Positions 17,120 to 26,931 are shown, numbered from the stretch's first letter. The stretch: DNA of 64,000 nucleotides from JAMLHH01 sp037189845 (GCA_037189845.1 JBBCIS010000005.1:62001-126000), one strand, 5' to 3'. Notes: a model not told the origin generated them from the letters alone. Numbers and translations are program-made.

Positions 17120-18622
17120 TTACACAACTACTGGTTCTGGCTTAGCTGCTACCTTTTCCGAGACTTTAATTTTCTCATAGTCTTTAGGTTGGAAGAAGTA
17201 GGTACGCGCTCTGTATTCGAAAGTAAATCCCGGCCATAAGGTGGTATTTTTTCCACTTTTAGTGAGATACCAGCTTTTGCAGTCTGAGTTCCAGATTGTT
17301 TTTTGCAGGCGTGCCTGTATTTCTTCATTATATCTGGCCTGCACTGCAGGTTGTACATCAATAGCCTGAATCTGAGATTTTTTGATATACTGAATAGCTT
17401 TAATAATGTAGTTGATCTGGGATTCTATCATGTATATCATGGAATTGTGTCCAAGCCCTGTATTGGGACCCACAATGGTAAACAGATTCGGGAAACCGGA
17501 AACAGTCGTTCCCAGATATCCTTCCGGCCCATCTGTCCAGACTTCTGTCAGGCTCTGCCCGTCTTTACCGAATGCTTCGTACTGCAATATATCTTCCGAG
17601 GCATGAAAACCTGTACAGAATACGATGACATCTGCTTCTCTGTGCTGACCGTCTGCAGTTGTGATACCAGCAGGATCGACGGAAGCAATAGAATCTCCAA
17701 TCACTTCGACATAATCGCGGGCAACTGCCTGATAATAGTCATTGGACATCAGAATACGCTTGCAACCCATCTCGTAAGTCGGGGTCATTTTTTTGCGTAA
17801 TGCAGGATCTTTTATATATTTATTGATATGAAGGATACCCATTTGTTTGGCAATAGTCATGATTTTAGGCGACACAACGAATCCTGTAGCACGGGATTCC
17901 ATCAAAGCATAAATCACACTTCTATATAGTTGCTGTGTCAGCGGAACAGCTCTGAAAAGGGTCTGCTCAATTTCAGTGATTTCTCTGTCCGGCTTAGGTA
18001 ACACCCATGATGGCGTACGTTGATAATAATCCAGATGTGCTACTTCATCAATGATAGCAGGAACTATCTGAATAGCACTGGCTCCGGAACCGATAACTGC
18101 AACTCTCTTACCTTTAAAATCTACTTTATGATTCCAGCGCGCGGAGTGAAATTTTTCTCCTTTGAATGTATCCAGACCTTTGATAGACGGATAAGCTGGC
18201 TTACTCAAACCGCCTGAACCTGAAATCAGGAACTGCGCTTCAAATGTATGTCCCTGATTGGTTTTAACAATCCATGTGGCAGTATCATCCTGATATCTGG
18301 CCTCATTGACAAATGTATCAAATATACAGTGGGGATATAGTCCGTACTTCTCACAACAATGTTCCTGGTACCTGAGAATTTCATCCTGCAAACCAAACAT
18401 TCTGGACCATTGCGGATAGGGTTCGAAAGAAAAGGAATACAGATGTGACTGTACATCACATGCTGCTCCGGGATATGTATTCACTCTCCAGGTTCCACCG
18501 GGACCATCTTCACCTTCGATAATTACAAAATCATGGATTCCGATTTTTTTGAGATGAATTCCCATACCGATTCCTGCGAATCCGGCTCCGATGATAACAG
18601 CAGTTGTTTTGGTTGTTTGCAT
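17120..18622 (-). CDS. Flavin-containing monooxygenase, Baeyer-Villiger type
   Basis: FAD/NADPH monooxygenase, 500 residues from the ATG at 18622 (a purine-rich AAGGT precedes it; the open frame extends 45 bases more). FAD Rossmann motif GAGFAG at 12-17, the Baeyer-Villiger fingerprint FxGxxxHxxxW as FKGEKFHSARW at 153-163, and the NADPH motif GSGASA at 178-183. The C-terminal half has FCTGFHASEDIL and GPNTGLGHNSMIYMIE, typical of cyclohexanone- and hydroxyacetophenone-type enzymes. It inserts oxygen next to a ketone; the natural substrate is not indicated. No regulator or partner gene adjoins. Confidence 0.88.
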   Translation of the reverse strand: MQTTKTTAVIIGAGFAGIGMGIHLKKIGIHDFVIIEGEDGPGGTWRVNTYPGAACDVQSHLYSFSFEPYPQWSRMFGLQDEILRYQEHCCEKYGLYPHCIFDTFVNEARYQDDTATWIVKTNQGHTFEAQFLISGSGGLSKPAYPSIKGLDTFKGEKFHSARWNHKVDFKGKRVAVIGSGASAIQIVPAIIDEVAHLDYYQRTPSWVLPKPDREITEIEQTLFRAVPLTQQLYRSVIYALMESRATGFVVSPKIMTIAKQMGILHINKYIKDPALRKKMTPTYEMGCKRILMSNDYYQAVARDYVEVIGDSIASVDPAGITTADGQHREADVIVFCTGFHASEDILQYEAFGKDGQSLTEVWTDGPEGYLGTTVSGFPNLFTIVGPNTGLGHNSMIYMIESQINYIIKAIQYIKKSQIQAIDVQPAVQARYNEEIQARLQKTIWNSDCKSWYLTKSGKNTTLWPGFTFEYRARTYFFQPKDYEKIKVSEKVAAKPEPVVV

Positions 18623-18905
18623 ACCTTGATTTTTAAATGCACAGGATTGAAACCGAAAAAATTCCAATCACATATGTTAAGATATAAAAACTTGACCCAA
18701 AAGTCAAAAAATAATTAAAGGAAATTTTACTACTTCAATTTTCTGGCTACAGAATCAATAAAATGTCACACAAAACTTGTTGCAATCAAAGGCAAAGTAA
18801 TCACGGAAATCCGAATAGTCATAAAACCATTCTCTGCGTCACAACGAGAGATACCCGACATTCCATTAACAACACCAGCCCGGATAAATTAATTACGGAA
18901 TATTT

Positions 18906-20711
18906 TTAAACGTTGCGTTTTCTCAGCTTACAGGAAGAACCCGTCAGCGACAATGTTCCACTCCTGCCATTGGTAATTTCGGCAGCATTGCCTTCATCGG
19001 TATCTATATGCATCTCCAGCTTGAATTTATCAGAAACGCGTACCAGAACATTTTTAAAAGTGATCGGTCTGAACTCATCATCCACATCTACTTCCACAAT
19101 ATCTTTATCGCTCACTCCGAAAATATCAGCATCGGTAGGATGCATATGTATATGTCTCCAGGCGCAGATCAGACCTTCTTTCAATGTTACTGTTGTGCCA
19201 TCAGGCCCTTCCAGTGTAATTCCCGGAGAACCTTCTATATGACCGGATTCTCTCACAGGCGCATCCACTCCGAGGAAAAACTCATCTGTACGGGAAATCT
19301 CTACCTGATCATAGCTTCTCGCCGGACCTAAAACTCTGACTCGTTCCAGCTTATTTTTAGGACCTATAAGTGTTACTGTCTCTTCGCAGGAATACTGGCC
19401 CGGTTGAGAAAGAGGATTTCTGGGTGTTAGCTGATGTCCGGCACCGAATAACTGCTCGACTGTTTCCTGACGTAAATGTACATGTCGTGCAGAGATGGCA
19501 ATAGGGATACTTGGAATAGTATTGACCTTGAATTTCTCCGAGATGATTTTTTCGGCTTCAATAGCGATAGATTGTTGTTCGTCAGTACGGATGGCCAATA
19601 ATTTTACACGGCTGTTAGGTGCTGAAAATTCTGCAACCGGATTTTCTACTGTGAGCTTGATATCTCTGTTGAGATCTTCATCAAAAATAGCTCCCAGATA
19701 ATCAAATCTTTGTAAGGCTCTATGCCTGATCACCGCACTGTTCTCTCCGATTCCTGCGGTAAATACGATCACATCTACTCCACCCATGGTAGCTGTATAA
19801 GCTCCGATATATTTTCTTAGTCTGTGGGTAAATAGTTGTAGTGCCAATCTGCATCCGTCGTCTCCGGCTTCTGCCCCGTCAATGATCTCTCTCATATCAT
19901 TGGTAGCTCCGCTGACTCCAAGCAATCCGCTTTTTTCATTCAGCAACTCAGAAACCTGATTGGGAGTATATCCTTCAGTCAAAAGATAGTTGATGATTCC
20001 CGGATCCAAGTCCCCTGAACGTGTACCCATGACCAGACCTTCTATCGCTGACATACCCATGGATGTCTCTACTGAACGACCAAACTCTACCGCTGTTACA
20101 CTACTGCCATTACCCAGATGACAGGTAATCATTCTCAACTCACGGATATCTCTTTTGAGATATTTAGCTGCAAGCTCAGAAACATATTGATGGCTGGTTC
20201 CATGGAAGCCATATCTGCGGATATTCTTCTCTTCGGAGAGCTGTCTGTCTATTGCATAAAATTGTGCTCTGTTAGGAATAGTCCTGTGAAATGCTGTATC
20301 AAATACTGCTACCTGAAGCAGATCCGGCAGCAATTCCTCACAAACTTCTATTCCCTGAAGATTGACAGGATTGTGTAACGGGACTAACGGATTCATTTTT
20401 CTGATAGCTGCCTTGACTTCATCATCTATCAGCACCGGCTGTGAATATTCCGGCCCACCATGTACGACTCTGTGGCCTACGCCCCTGATAGGCTCTCCTT
20501 CCCAGGAAGAAACAAACGATTTTAAATAAAACCTCAATATCTCAGCATAATCCGAAGGAATTTCACCTAAGGATTCTTCTCCATTGATAGTACCCGTAGT
20601 TCCTTGTCCGATTTTTTCTACTCTGAGTTTATGAACAGCTTTTCCCGATGGAAATTTTACAATATCTGCTTTGATAGAAGAGCTTCCACAGTTGACAACT
20701 AAAATATGCAT
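18906..20711 (-). CDS. Acetate kinase fused to PduL-type phosphate acyltransferase
   Basis: Single 601-residue polypeptide. Residues 1-392 are acetate/propionate kinase: VNCGSSSIK at 6-14, RVVHGG 81-86, FDTAFH about 137, GFHGTSH 168-174, HLGNGSSVTA 198-207, FTAGIGENSAVIR about 317, RTDEQ 375-379. Residues 400-590 are a PduL-type phosphotransacylase: ISARHVHL with H410/H412, EETVTLIGPK 443-452, RHIHMHPTDA with H520/H522, and H568 as a further likely metal ligand. Together they would interconvert acyl-CoA and carboxylate with ATP made or used, the Pta-AckA pathway in one chain. There is no encapsulation peptide or microcompartment gene. Monocistronic. Confidence 0.93.
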   Translation of the reverse strand: MHILVVNCGSSSIKADIVKFPSGKAVHKLRVEKIGQGTTGTINGEESLGEIPSDYAEILRFYLKSFVSSWEGEPIRGVGHRVVHGGPEYSQPVLIDDEVKAAIRKMNPLVPLHNPVNLQGIEVCEELLPDLLQVAVFDTAFHRTIPNRAQFYAIDRQLSEEKNIRRYGFHGTSHQYVSELAAKYLKRDIRELRMITCHLGNGSSVTAVEFGRSVETSMGMSAIEGLVMGTRSGDLDPGIINYLLTEGYTPNQVSELLNEKSGLLGVSGATNDMREIIDGAEAGDDGCRLALQLFTHRLRKYIGAYTATMGGVDVIVFTAGIGENSAVIRHRALQRFDYLGAIFDEDLNRDIKLTVENPVAEFSAPNSRVKLLAIRTDEQQSIAIEAEKIISEKFKVNTIPSIPIAISARHVHLRQETVEQLFGAGHQLTPRNPLSQPGQYSCEETVTLIGPKNKLERVRVLGPARSYDQVEISRTDEFFLGVDAPVRESGHIEGSPGITLEGPDGTTVTLKEGLICAWRHIHMHPTDADIFGVSDKDIVEVDVDDEFRPITFKNVLVRVSDKFKLEMHIDTDEGNAAEITNGRSGTLSLTGSSCKLRKRNV

Positions 20712-20831
20712 ATAGTATAAAGATAGTAGCTAAGGCCGAAATATCTTCATCTGAACTGCACTAAAAAATCCAACATTTTCTATACCTCAAAAGATTAATT
20801 CAAAACCCTGATAAATTTATTATTACATCTG

Positions 20832-20999
20832 TCAATTACTACGATTATATAGCCAGAACCCTACAACATCTTTTCGGATTTCTTTTCTCCAGGACCCTCC
20901 ATATTTCATATCAAAGTGCCTGAATATAGTTTGATTGTATTCTGTTACACATTCAGCCCCGGGAGAGAGACATCCAAAATCATAATATGTGACATCATA
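20832..20999 (-). other. Open frame continuing in phase after the cupin stop codon
   Basis: Directly after the TGA of the cupin gene (21000-21002) the same frame stays open for 55 codons to a second TGA at 20832-20834. The translation (with FRHFDMKYGGSWRKEIRKDV) has a natural-looking composition with conserved-type W, G and charged residues, but no start codon at its head. It could be the decayed tail of another gene, or a readthrough extension. Confidence 0.35.
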
Positions 21000-21347
21000 T
21001 CAGCATTTCTTATTCTTCACTACCTTAATCACCGTAGATATCATTTTAAAGCGTTTGTCTCCTTTTATATGATTGGCTTTATATGCAGGAAGAATAATGG
21101 ATTGTCCTGTTCCAAGCAGGAAGGAAACTCCTTCTATAATAATCTCGGCATGACCTTCAATCATTTGCGCAAAAGTATCAAAAGGTGAGATTTTTGCTAT
21201 TAAGCCTTTTTTACTATTAAATGATATAATATTTGTTCTGCCGGGGGCTTTTGATTCGATTGATTTACTTACAATAAAATCAGGAATATATTCTGTAACT
21301 TCTACTGAAACGTACACCTTCGACTTTTCTAACTGGTTATCTTCCAT
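21000..21347 (-). CDS. Small cupin-domain protein
   Basis: 115 residues forming one cupin barrel: ISPFDTFAQMIEGHAEIIIEG followed by GTGQSIILPAYKANHIKG, a pattern close to cupin_2 proteins. The usual metal-binding HxH of motif 1 is missing, leaving only the His of motif 2 (NHIKG) and a GHAEI glycine-histidine, so metal binding is uncertain. Relatives are often small sensors or stabilisers without known reaction. It lies downstream of a lipoprotein gene on the same strand (74-base gap). Confidence 0.75.
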   Translation of the reverse strand: MEDNQLEKSKVYVSVEVTEYIPDFIVSKSIESKAPGRTNIISFNSKKGLIAKISPFDTFAQMIEGHAEIIIEGVSFLLGTGQSIILPAYKANHIKGDKRFKMISTVIKVVKNKKC

Positions 21348-21421
21348 AGCTCAATTTTAAAAAGACGGAAAATCTGTCTTCTAATGATTTAATTTTATTT
21401 CTTCTTTCCGTTTTTTAAATT

Positions 21422-21916
21422 CTAAATTTCTGATTCTAAAAGTCTCATGTCTTTTTCAAAGTTAATTTTACGGGATTTCCACTCTAACCTATTATTACTG
21501 ACCAGATGTTCATTTAACGTCTGTTTCAACATTTGGTTTTTCTGTTTCAGCCAGGCAGCTTTTTTCTTTAATGAAGTATCCAGCTGATTTTCCTTCATAT
21601 TTATTTGATCCTCAACTTCTGTTATTATTTTCTCATTACGGGAAATTCTGATATTGGATATTCGTTTAAACAGATCCAATTCTTCCTCGTATTTTATATC
21701 AACTTCTTCGTCTCTGAATTTATTCTCAACCTCTACCTCACTCATTATAGCATAATTGCTTTTCTCAGGAGGAGTTTTACAGCCACTTATTATAATAGCA
21801 GAAAACAATACAAATGGAATAAAACATGTGTGCCATTCTTTCTCAGCTACCCAATCTTTTATAACAAATCTATCAAAAGATTGATTTTGTATGTGTTTTG
21901 ATTGAAAAATTTCCAT
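21422..21916 (-). CDS. Putative lipoprotein with coiled coil
   Basis: 164 residues. A hydrophobic stretch at about 32-46 (FIPFVLFSAIIISGC) ends in a lipobox, so the mature chain would start at the Cys near 46. The 30 polar residues before it are unusual for a signal peptide, and no inner ATG is in frame, so the start or the localisation is uncertain. The remainder is strongly charged and predicted helical/coiled-coil (VEDQINMKENQLDTSLKKK). Family not recognised. The cupin gene follows. Confidence 0.55.
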   Translation of the reverse strand: MEIFQSKHIQNQSFDRFVIKDWVAEKEWHTCFIPFVLFSAIIISGCKTPPEKSNYAIMSEVEVENKFRDEEVDIKYEEELDLFKRISNIRISRNEKIITEVEDQINMKENQLDTSLKKKAAWLKQKNQMLKQTLNEHLVSNNRLEWKSRKINFEKDMRLLESEI

Positions 21917-22194
21917 GATGCGCGTGCCTGCTGTTAACAGATTGTTACTTACAAAAGTCTACCTCTTTTTTAACTAATGCGTTACATAAAAAAATATTTA
22001 TCTTACATAATTCACACATTTATAGTAATATATTGTACGATGATTACTCTTTAAGACTTTTATCAGACCACGTCACTGCGCTTTAATCTCAACAAAGCTT
22101 CTGAATAGACACTGTGGGTCAGAGCTCTGAAACAGATATTATATTTATAGCAAGACATAGCTTACCATCTTCAACACCTGCAACCAAGAATACA

Positions 22195-22755
22195 TTATAA
22201 ATTATCCAGATACCCTTTACGCTTCTGTTTGAGTTGTTTATAAAAGGATGGAGACAGCCCCGTCACTTTCTTGAATTGATTCGACAAATGTGCCACGCTG
22301 CTATAGCTCAGCTTACCCGATATTTCTGTAAGAGTAAGCTCATCATATAACAACAGCTCTTTGACTCTTTCTATTTTATGCATGATAATGAACTGTTGTA
22401 TTGTTATTCCTTTCACTTCTGAAAAGATGTTTGCCAGATAGGTATAATCATATCCTAATTTCTCACTGATATAAACAGAATACTTTTCATGAGGTAGCTC
22501 ATCTGAGAAGTGGATCATTTCTATGATTACATTTTTGATTTTATCAATCAATATACTCTTTTTATCATCCAATAATTCTAACCCGGATTTGAGTAAGTTA
22601 ATTTTTAGTTGTAATCGTACCTCTTCTGTTATATCTTCGAATAACTCTACGACTCCTAATTCTAAAGCAGTATATTTCAGCCCAGACTTTTTCAATTCAT
22701 GATGAACCACCATCTTGCACCGAAGACTCACCATATACTTAATATATAATTTCAT
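22195..22755 (-). CDS. AraC-family transcriptional regulator (small Bacteroidota type)
   Basis: DNA-binding regulator of 186 residues. The C-terminal 100 residues form the double helix-turn-helix of AraC: YTYLANIFSEVKGITIQQFI, then IERVKELLLYDELTLTEISGKL and SSVAHLSNQFKKVTGLSPSF. The N-terminal 80 residues (MKLYIKYMVSLRCKMVV, then LKSGLELLDDKKSILIDKIKN) match a stand-alone type widespread in this phylum, where the N-terminal half is a short sensory domain and not a cupin. Target genes are unknown; the next gene (23153, DUF4082) is divergent across 397 bases. Confidence 0.88.
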   Translation of the reverse strand: MKLYIKYMVSLRCKMVVHHELKKSGLKYTALELGVVELFEDITEEVRLQLKINLLKSGLELLDDKKSILIDKIKNVIIEMIHFSDELPHEKYSVYISEKLGYDYTYLANIFSEVKGITIQQFIIMHKIERVKELLLYDELTLTEISGKLSYSSVAHLSNQFKKVTGLSPSFYKQLKQKRKGYLDNL

Positions 22756-23152
22756 CCTATACCCTTTTAGCAGATTCTATATTAAAATATTGGCAAAAGG
22801 TGCAAAATTTAATACCCAAACATTAGCTTTTGAACGATATTTATTTTAAAGCCCATCTTAATATATAGATAATTTTTACAATTAACAAAAAGTTCTAGCT
22901 TCTGACCAAAGTATTCTTAATAAACGGGCATGGACTTCTCTAATTAAGCAATCCTGATTAGTCACAGGTTATGATTCAACAGAAATTAAACACATGCATT
23001 ATTTTACTATTTTAAAATTACGAAGGATAAGCTCTGAATTCAGCTGTTATCTGCACAATCATATTAATTATAATGCAATATATTTCATACTGTGTTAAAA
23101 CTTTTAACAAACTATCGTCTGTAACATACGTATATGGGTAAAAGTGATTGTT
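22756..23152. other. Intergenic region between divergent genes
   Basis: AT-rich. Apart from the palindrome at 23094-23108, no promoter, RNA or repeat could be recognised. Confidence 0.5.
23094..23108. promoter_or_regulatory. Palindrome upstream of the DUF4082 gene
   Basis: GTTAAAA-C-TTTTAAC, a perfect 7-1-7 inverted repeat 44 bases before the ATG. Its position fits an operator, but the regulator is unknown. Confidence 0.3.
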
Positions 23153-23770
23153 ATGAAAGCGAATATTTTTACTCTTATGACCGTACTTTCTTTCTTCATT
23201 CTTTCATGTAGTAAAGATAACCCGGTTAATCTTCCTGCTGAATTACAAAACAAAACAGTTCAGCCTTTAAGGCAGGTAATAGATAGCAAAGCTGTAGTGG
23301 ACAGCCTAAATAATTTTTACGGAGGCGTACATGAATTAGGTATCAGATTCAGAAGTTCTGCCAACGGTATTATCAAAGAGCTGGGATTATACAGTCCTGT
23401 GGAAGGGACTTTTCCTGTATCTGTCTGGGATATGGAAACTCAAACCAGGCTGGCGACAGTGTCTATCACGACCAAAGCCAATGAATTTGTTTATGAACCA
23501 ATCAGCAATCTGAAAATTGATGCCAATAAAGAATATGTCATCTCTTTCCACAATAATAAAGATGGTTCCGGGCAGAGATATTATTTAGCTCGCCATAAAT
23601 CCGGTAAAAAATTATACCCGTTTTCAGCTTATGGTATAGAATTCCTGGATTTCAGATACCGTTCAGGAAATGAAAGCAAATTTCCGATAGGAGTAGCAGA
23701 GCTGGAGCAGGACAATCTTCCGGGCATTCTGGACTTCAAAATTGAACTGGGTTCAGGATCTAGTTCATAG
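23153..23770 (+). CDS. DUF4082-domain lipoprotein
   Basis: Surface or periplasmic lipoprotein of 205 residues from the ATG at 23153; the longer frame uses a GTG three codons earlier. Signal MKANIFTLMTVLSFFILSC with Cys as lipid site. The rest is one DUF4082 beta-sandwich (LGIRFRSSANGIIKELGLY, GTFPVSVWDMETQTRLAT, LKIDANKEYVISFHNN, HKSGKKLYPF), a module often tied to carbohydrate-binding surface proteins. Function not known. Single gene. Confidence 0.8.
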   Translation: MKANIFTLMTVLSFFILSCSKDNPVNLPAELQNKTVQPLRQVIDSKAVVDSLNNFYGGVHELGIRFRSSANGIIKELGLYSPVEGTFPVSVWDMETQTRLATVSITTKANEFVYEPISNLKIDANKEYVISFHNNKDGSGQRYYLARHKSGKKLYPFSAYGIEFLDFRYRSGNESKFPIGVAELEQDNLPGILDFKIELGSGSSS

Positions 23771-23959
23771 GTTAAACAAGTATCTATCAAGTCCTGGCAA
23801 ACTTTGCATCGCTAAGTAAAAGGATATCTGATTCCATCTCTTCATCATCGGAAGCGGGAAAATCCTCTCTTAATGATGCTTTGTCAGTCTTGCTTGTAAA
23901 TACTTATTCTTTTACTTTTTCTTCAAACGAATTCACTGAATAGTGTCCTGACATTTGCA

Positions 23960-23967
23960 TAAATTTG
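23960..23967 (+). promoter_or_regulatory. -7 box before the FAD/Fe-S oxidoreductase
   Basis: TAAATTTG matches TAnnTTTG, nine bases before the ATG at 23977. It overlaps the TTG that opens the longer frame, which argues for the ATG as the start. Confidence 0.45.
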
Positions 23968-23976
23968 CCGGTATCT

Positions 23977-26931
23977 ATGGCTACCTTACATTCGGACACT
24001 ACTTTAGCCCGGTTAGCTGAACAACTCAGCGGCGCATTGCACTACGACGAGACCCACAGAAGACTCTATTCCACAGATGCTTCGGTCTACAGAGAAATGC
24101 CCTTAGCCGTAGCGTATCCTAAAGACAAAAGAGATATACAGCTGCTCATCAAATATGCAGAAGAGCATAAGATGCCGTTGATTCCCCGTACAGCAGGGAC
24201 ATCACTCGGTGGTCAGGTAGTAGGACAAGGTATAGTAGTCGATGTATCCAAACATTTTAACAATATTCTGGAAGTCAATCAGGAAGAAAAATGGGCGATT
24301 GTACAGCCGGGAGTCATCCGTGATGACCTCAACAGATATCTGAAACCTTATGGATTGATGTTTGCTCCGGAAACCTCCACCTCCAACCGTGCCATGATAG
24401 GCGGTATGATGGGTAATAACTCCTGCGGAACATATTCTATCGTTTATGGAACGACCAGAGAACATATCCTCGAAGCAGAAGTATTCCTGAGTGATGGCGC
24501 CTTGGTAAAATTTGGAAGCATTTCTGAGAAAAAATTCAAAGACAAGCTGACAGAAGGCGGTGTGGAAGGTGATGTTTACCGACACATCTACAAGTTGCTC
24601 AACAATGATGAAATCGCCGAAAATATCCGCAAAGAATTCCCTAAAGCTTCTATCCACAGAAGAAATACAGGATATGCCATAGATGAGCTTTTACACCTGA
24701 AACCTTTCAATAAAGAAGGTGAAGATTTCAACTTCTGCAAACTATTGAGCGGCAGTGAAGGAACGCTGGCATTTTCTACCGAAATCAAAGTCAATCTCGT
24801 TCCAGTTCCGCCTGCCCATAAAGTTGTTTTATGCGCACACTTCAAAACATTGGACGAAAGTCTGAGAGCCGTCGTACTGGCAATGGAACACCAACCTGCA
24901 GCCTGCGAGCTGATGGACAAAATCATCTTAGACTGTACCAAAGAAAATATCGAGCAACGCAAAAACAGATTCTTTGTCAATGGCGACCCGGAAGCTATCC
25001 TTTGCGTAGAGTTCTGGTCAGAAACCCCTGAGGGCATGGACGAAAAAGCCCATGCGCTCATTGCCGATTTACAGCAACAAGGCTGGGGCTATCACTTCCC
25101 TGTCGTACACGGCGGAGATATTCCCAAAGTGTGGAACCTGAGAAAAGCAGGTTTAGGTTCATTGGCGAATATACCCGGAGACAAAAAAGCCGTAGCTGTT
25201 ATAGAAGACACTGCTGTAGATGTCACCGAGCTCCCTGACTATATCCGTGAGTTCACCGCTATGATGGATTCATTCGGACAGAAAAGCGTGTACTATGCGC
25301 ACGCAGGCGCAGGAGAATTGCACCTGAGACCGATTCTGGATTTGAAAGACAAGCAGGACAGAAAAGATTTCAGAGCCATCGCTACCGAAACTGCCCGGCT
25401 GGTCAAAAAATATGGAGGGTCACTCAGTGGTGAGCATGGAGACGGAAGAGTCCGCGGAGAATTTATCCCGATGATGATTGGTGAAGAAAACTACCAGTTA
25501 TTAATAGATCTGAAAAAAGTCTGGGACCCGCACTACATCTTCAATCCGGGCAAAATCACCGATACTCCGCCTATGGACGAATCTCTGAGATACGAATCAG
25601 GACAAGTCACTAAGGAGTTCAAAACCATCATGGATTTTTCCAAAGAAGGCGGCATCTTACGTGCTGCGGAAAAATGCAACGGTAGCGGCGACTGTAGGAA
25701 ATCAGCGGGTGCAGGAGGTACACTCTGCCCGAGCTATCAGGCGACCAGAGACGAAAAGGATACCACCCGTTCCAGAGCCAATATCCTGAGAGAATATCTC
25801 ACCCATTCTGATAAGGTCAATGCATTTGACCACAAAGAAATCTACCAGGTACTCGATTTGTGCCTGAGCTGCAAAGGCTGTACTTCAGAATGTCCTTCCA
25901 ACGTAGATATGCCTGCACTCAAAGCTGAGTTTTTGCACCAGTATTATCAGACCAACGGCATTCCGATGAGAGCACAGCTGTTTGGCAATATCAGCAAGCT
26001 GAACGCACTGGGCGCATTGTTTCCAGGGGTTACCAACTTCATGATGACCAACAAAACCTTTTCCGGCATCTTCAAAAAATCTATTGGCGTCGCACCACAA
26101 AGACAGCTTCCTACCCTGCACAAATTCACCCTGCAGGAATGGGTAGAAAAAAATAAAACCCGTTTACAGGATATTCCGCAACCCAAAGGTTCGGTCTTCT
26201 TTTTCATAGATGAATTTACCAACTACAACGATGTCACTATCGGCATCAAAACCATAGAGCTTTTGCATCGTTTGGGATATATGGTCAATTTTACCGACCA
26301 TGTCGAAAGTGGCAGAGCAGCACTATCCAAAGGATTATTGCCCTTTGCCAAAGAATGCGCCATCGCCAACGTACATACCTTTGTACCCAAAATCTCCGCA
26401 GCTACTCCCCTCATCGGTATTGAGCCTTCCGCTATCCTGACTTTCAGAGACGAATATCCGAGATTGGTAGAAGATGTGGACAGAACTGCTGCAAAGCAAT
26501 TAGGCAAAAACTGCATTCTTCTCGAAGAATTCATCTACAACGAAGTGGCAGCCGGACGCATCACACAGGAAGCCTTCACCGCCGAACCTAAAAAAATCAA
26601 GCTTCACGGACATTGCCATCAGAAATCCCTTTCCTCCGTGGATTTCAGCGCATGGGCATTACAGCTCCCGAGAAACTACACCGTAGAAGTCATTCCATCC
26701 GGTTGTTGCGGTATGGCGGGGTCATTCGGTTACGAAGCCGAGCACTACGACGTCTCCATGAAAGTCGGTGAGCTTGTCCTCTTCCCCGCCGTGCGTAACG
26801 CCTGTGATAAAACCACGATTGCCGCTCCCGGCACCAGTTGCCGCCATCAAATCAAAGACGGCACCGAAAAAAGTGCATATCATCCGGCTGAGATACTATT
26901 CGATGCATTGAAGTCAGATTTAACTATCTAA
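23977..26931 (+). CDS. Fused FAD-linked and Fe-S oxidoreductase (D-lactate/2-hydroxyacid dehydrogenase type)
   Basis: 984 residues joining GlcD-like and GlcF-like subunits, as in YdiJ and Dld-II type dehydrogenases that oxidise D-2-hydroxyacids and pass electrons to the respiratory chain. N-terminal PCMH FAD domain: LIPRTAGTSLGGQVVG and MIGGMMGNNSCG. FAD-oxidase C domain ends about 540 with LSGEHGDGRVRGEF and FNPGKI. Then two cysteine clusters for 4Fe-4S centres (CNGSGDCRKSAGAGGTLCP near 570 and CLSCKGCTSECP near 633) and CCG-type motifs GHCHQKSL and SGCCGMAGSFGYE. Start is the ATG at 23977. Single gene. Confidence 0.93.
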   Translation: MATLHSDTTLARLAEQLSGALHYDETHRRLYSTDASVYREMPLAVAYPKDKRDIQLLIKYAEEHKMPLIPRTAGTSLGGQVVGQGIVVDVSKHFNNILEVNQEEKWAIVQPGVIRDDLNRYLKPYGLMFAPETSTSNRAMIGGMMGNNSCGTYSIVYGTTREHILEAEVFLSDGALVKFGSISEKKFKDKLTEGGVEGDVYRHIYKLLNNDEIAENIRKEFPKASIHRRNTGYAIDELLHLKPFNKEGEDFNFCKLLSGSEGTLAFSTEIKVNLVPVPPAHKVVLCAHFKTLDESLRAVVLAMEHQPAACELMDKIILDCTKENIEQRKNRFFVNGDPEAILCVEFWSETPEGMDEKAHALIADLQQQGWGYHFPVVHGGDIPKVWNLRKAGLGSLANIPGDKKAVAVIEDTAVDVTELPDYIREFTAMMDSFGQKSVYYAHAGAGELHLRPILDLKDKQDRKDFRAIATETARLVKKYGGSLSGEHGDGRVRGEFIPMMIGEENYQLLIDLKKVWDPHYIFNPGKITDTPPMDESLRYESGQVTKEFKTIMDFSKEGGILRAAEKCNGSGDCRKSAGAGGTLCPSYQATRDEKDTTRSRANILREYLTHSDKVNAFDHKEIYQVLDLCLSCKGCTSECPSNVDMPALKAEFLHQYYQTNGIPMRAQLFGNISKLNALGALFPGVTNFMMTNKTFSGIFKKSIGVAPQRQLPTLHKFTLQEWVEKNKTRLQDIPQPKGSVFFFIDEFTNYNDVTIGIKTIELLHRLGYMVNFTDHVESGRAALSKGLLPFAKECAIANVHTFVPKISAATPLIGIEPSAILTFRDEYPRLVEDVDRTAAKQLGKNCILLEEFIYNEVAAGRITQEAFTAEPKKIKLHGHCHQKSLSSVDFSAWALQLPRNYTVEVIPSGCCGMAGSFGYEAEHYDVSMKVGELVLFPAVRNACDKTTIAAPGTSCRHQIKDGTEKSAYHPAEILFDALKSDLTI

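Noticed and set aside
21000..21002. Cupin TGA as a selenocysteine codon
   Set aside because: No hairpin typical of a bacterial SECIS was seen after it, and the cupin fold is complete before the stop.
24202..25061. Minus-strand open frames of about 150 codons opposite the FAD/Fe-S oxidoreductase
   Set aside because: Antisense shadows of a gene with continuous, well-recognised motifs.
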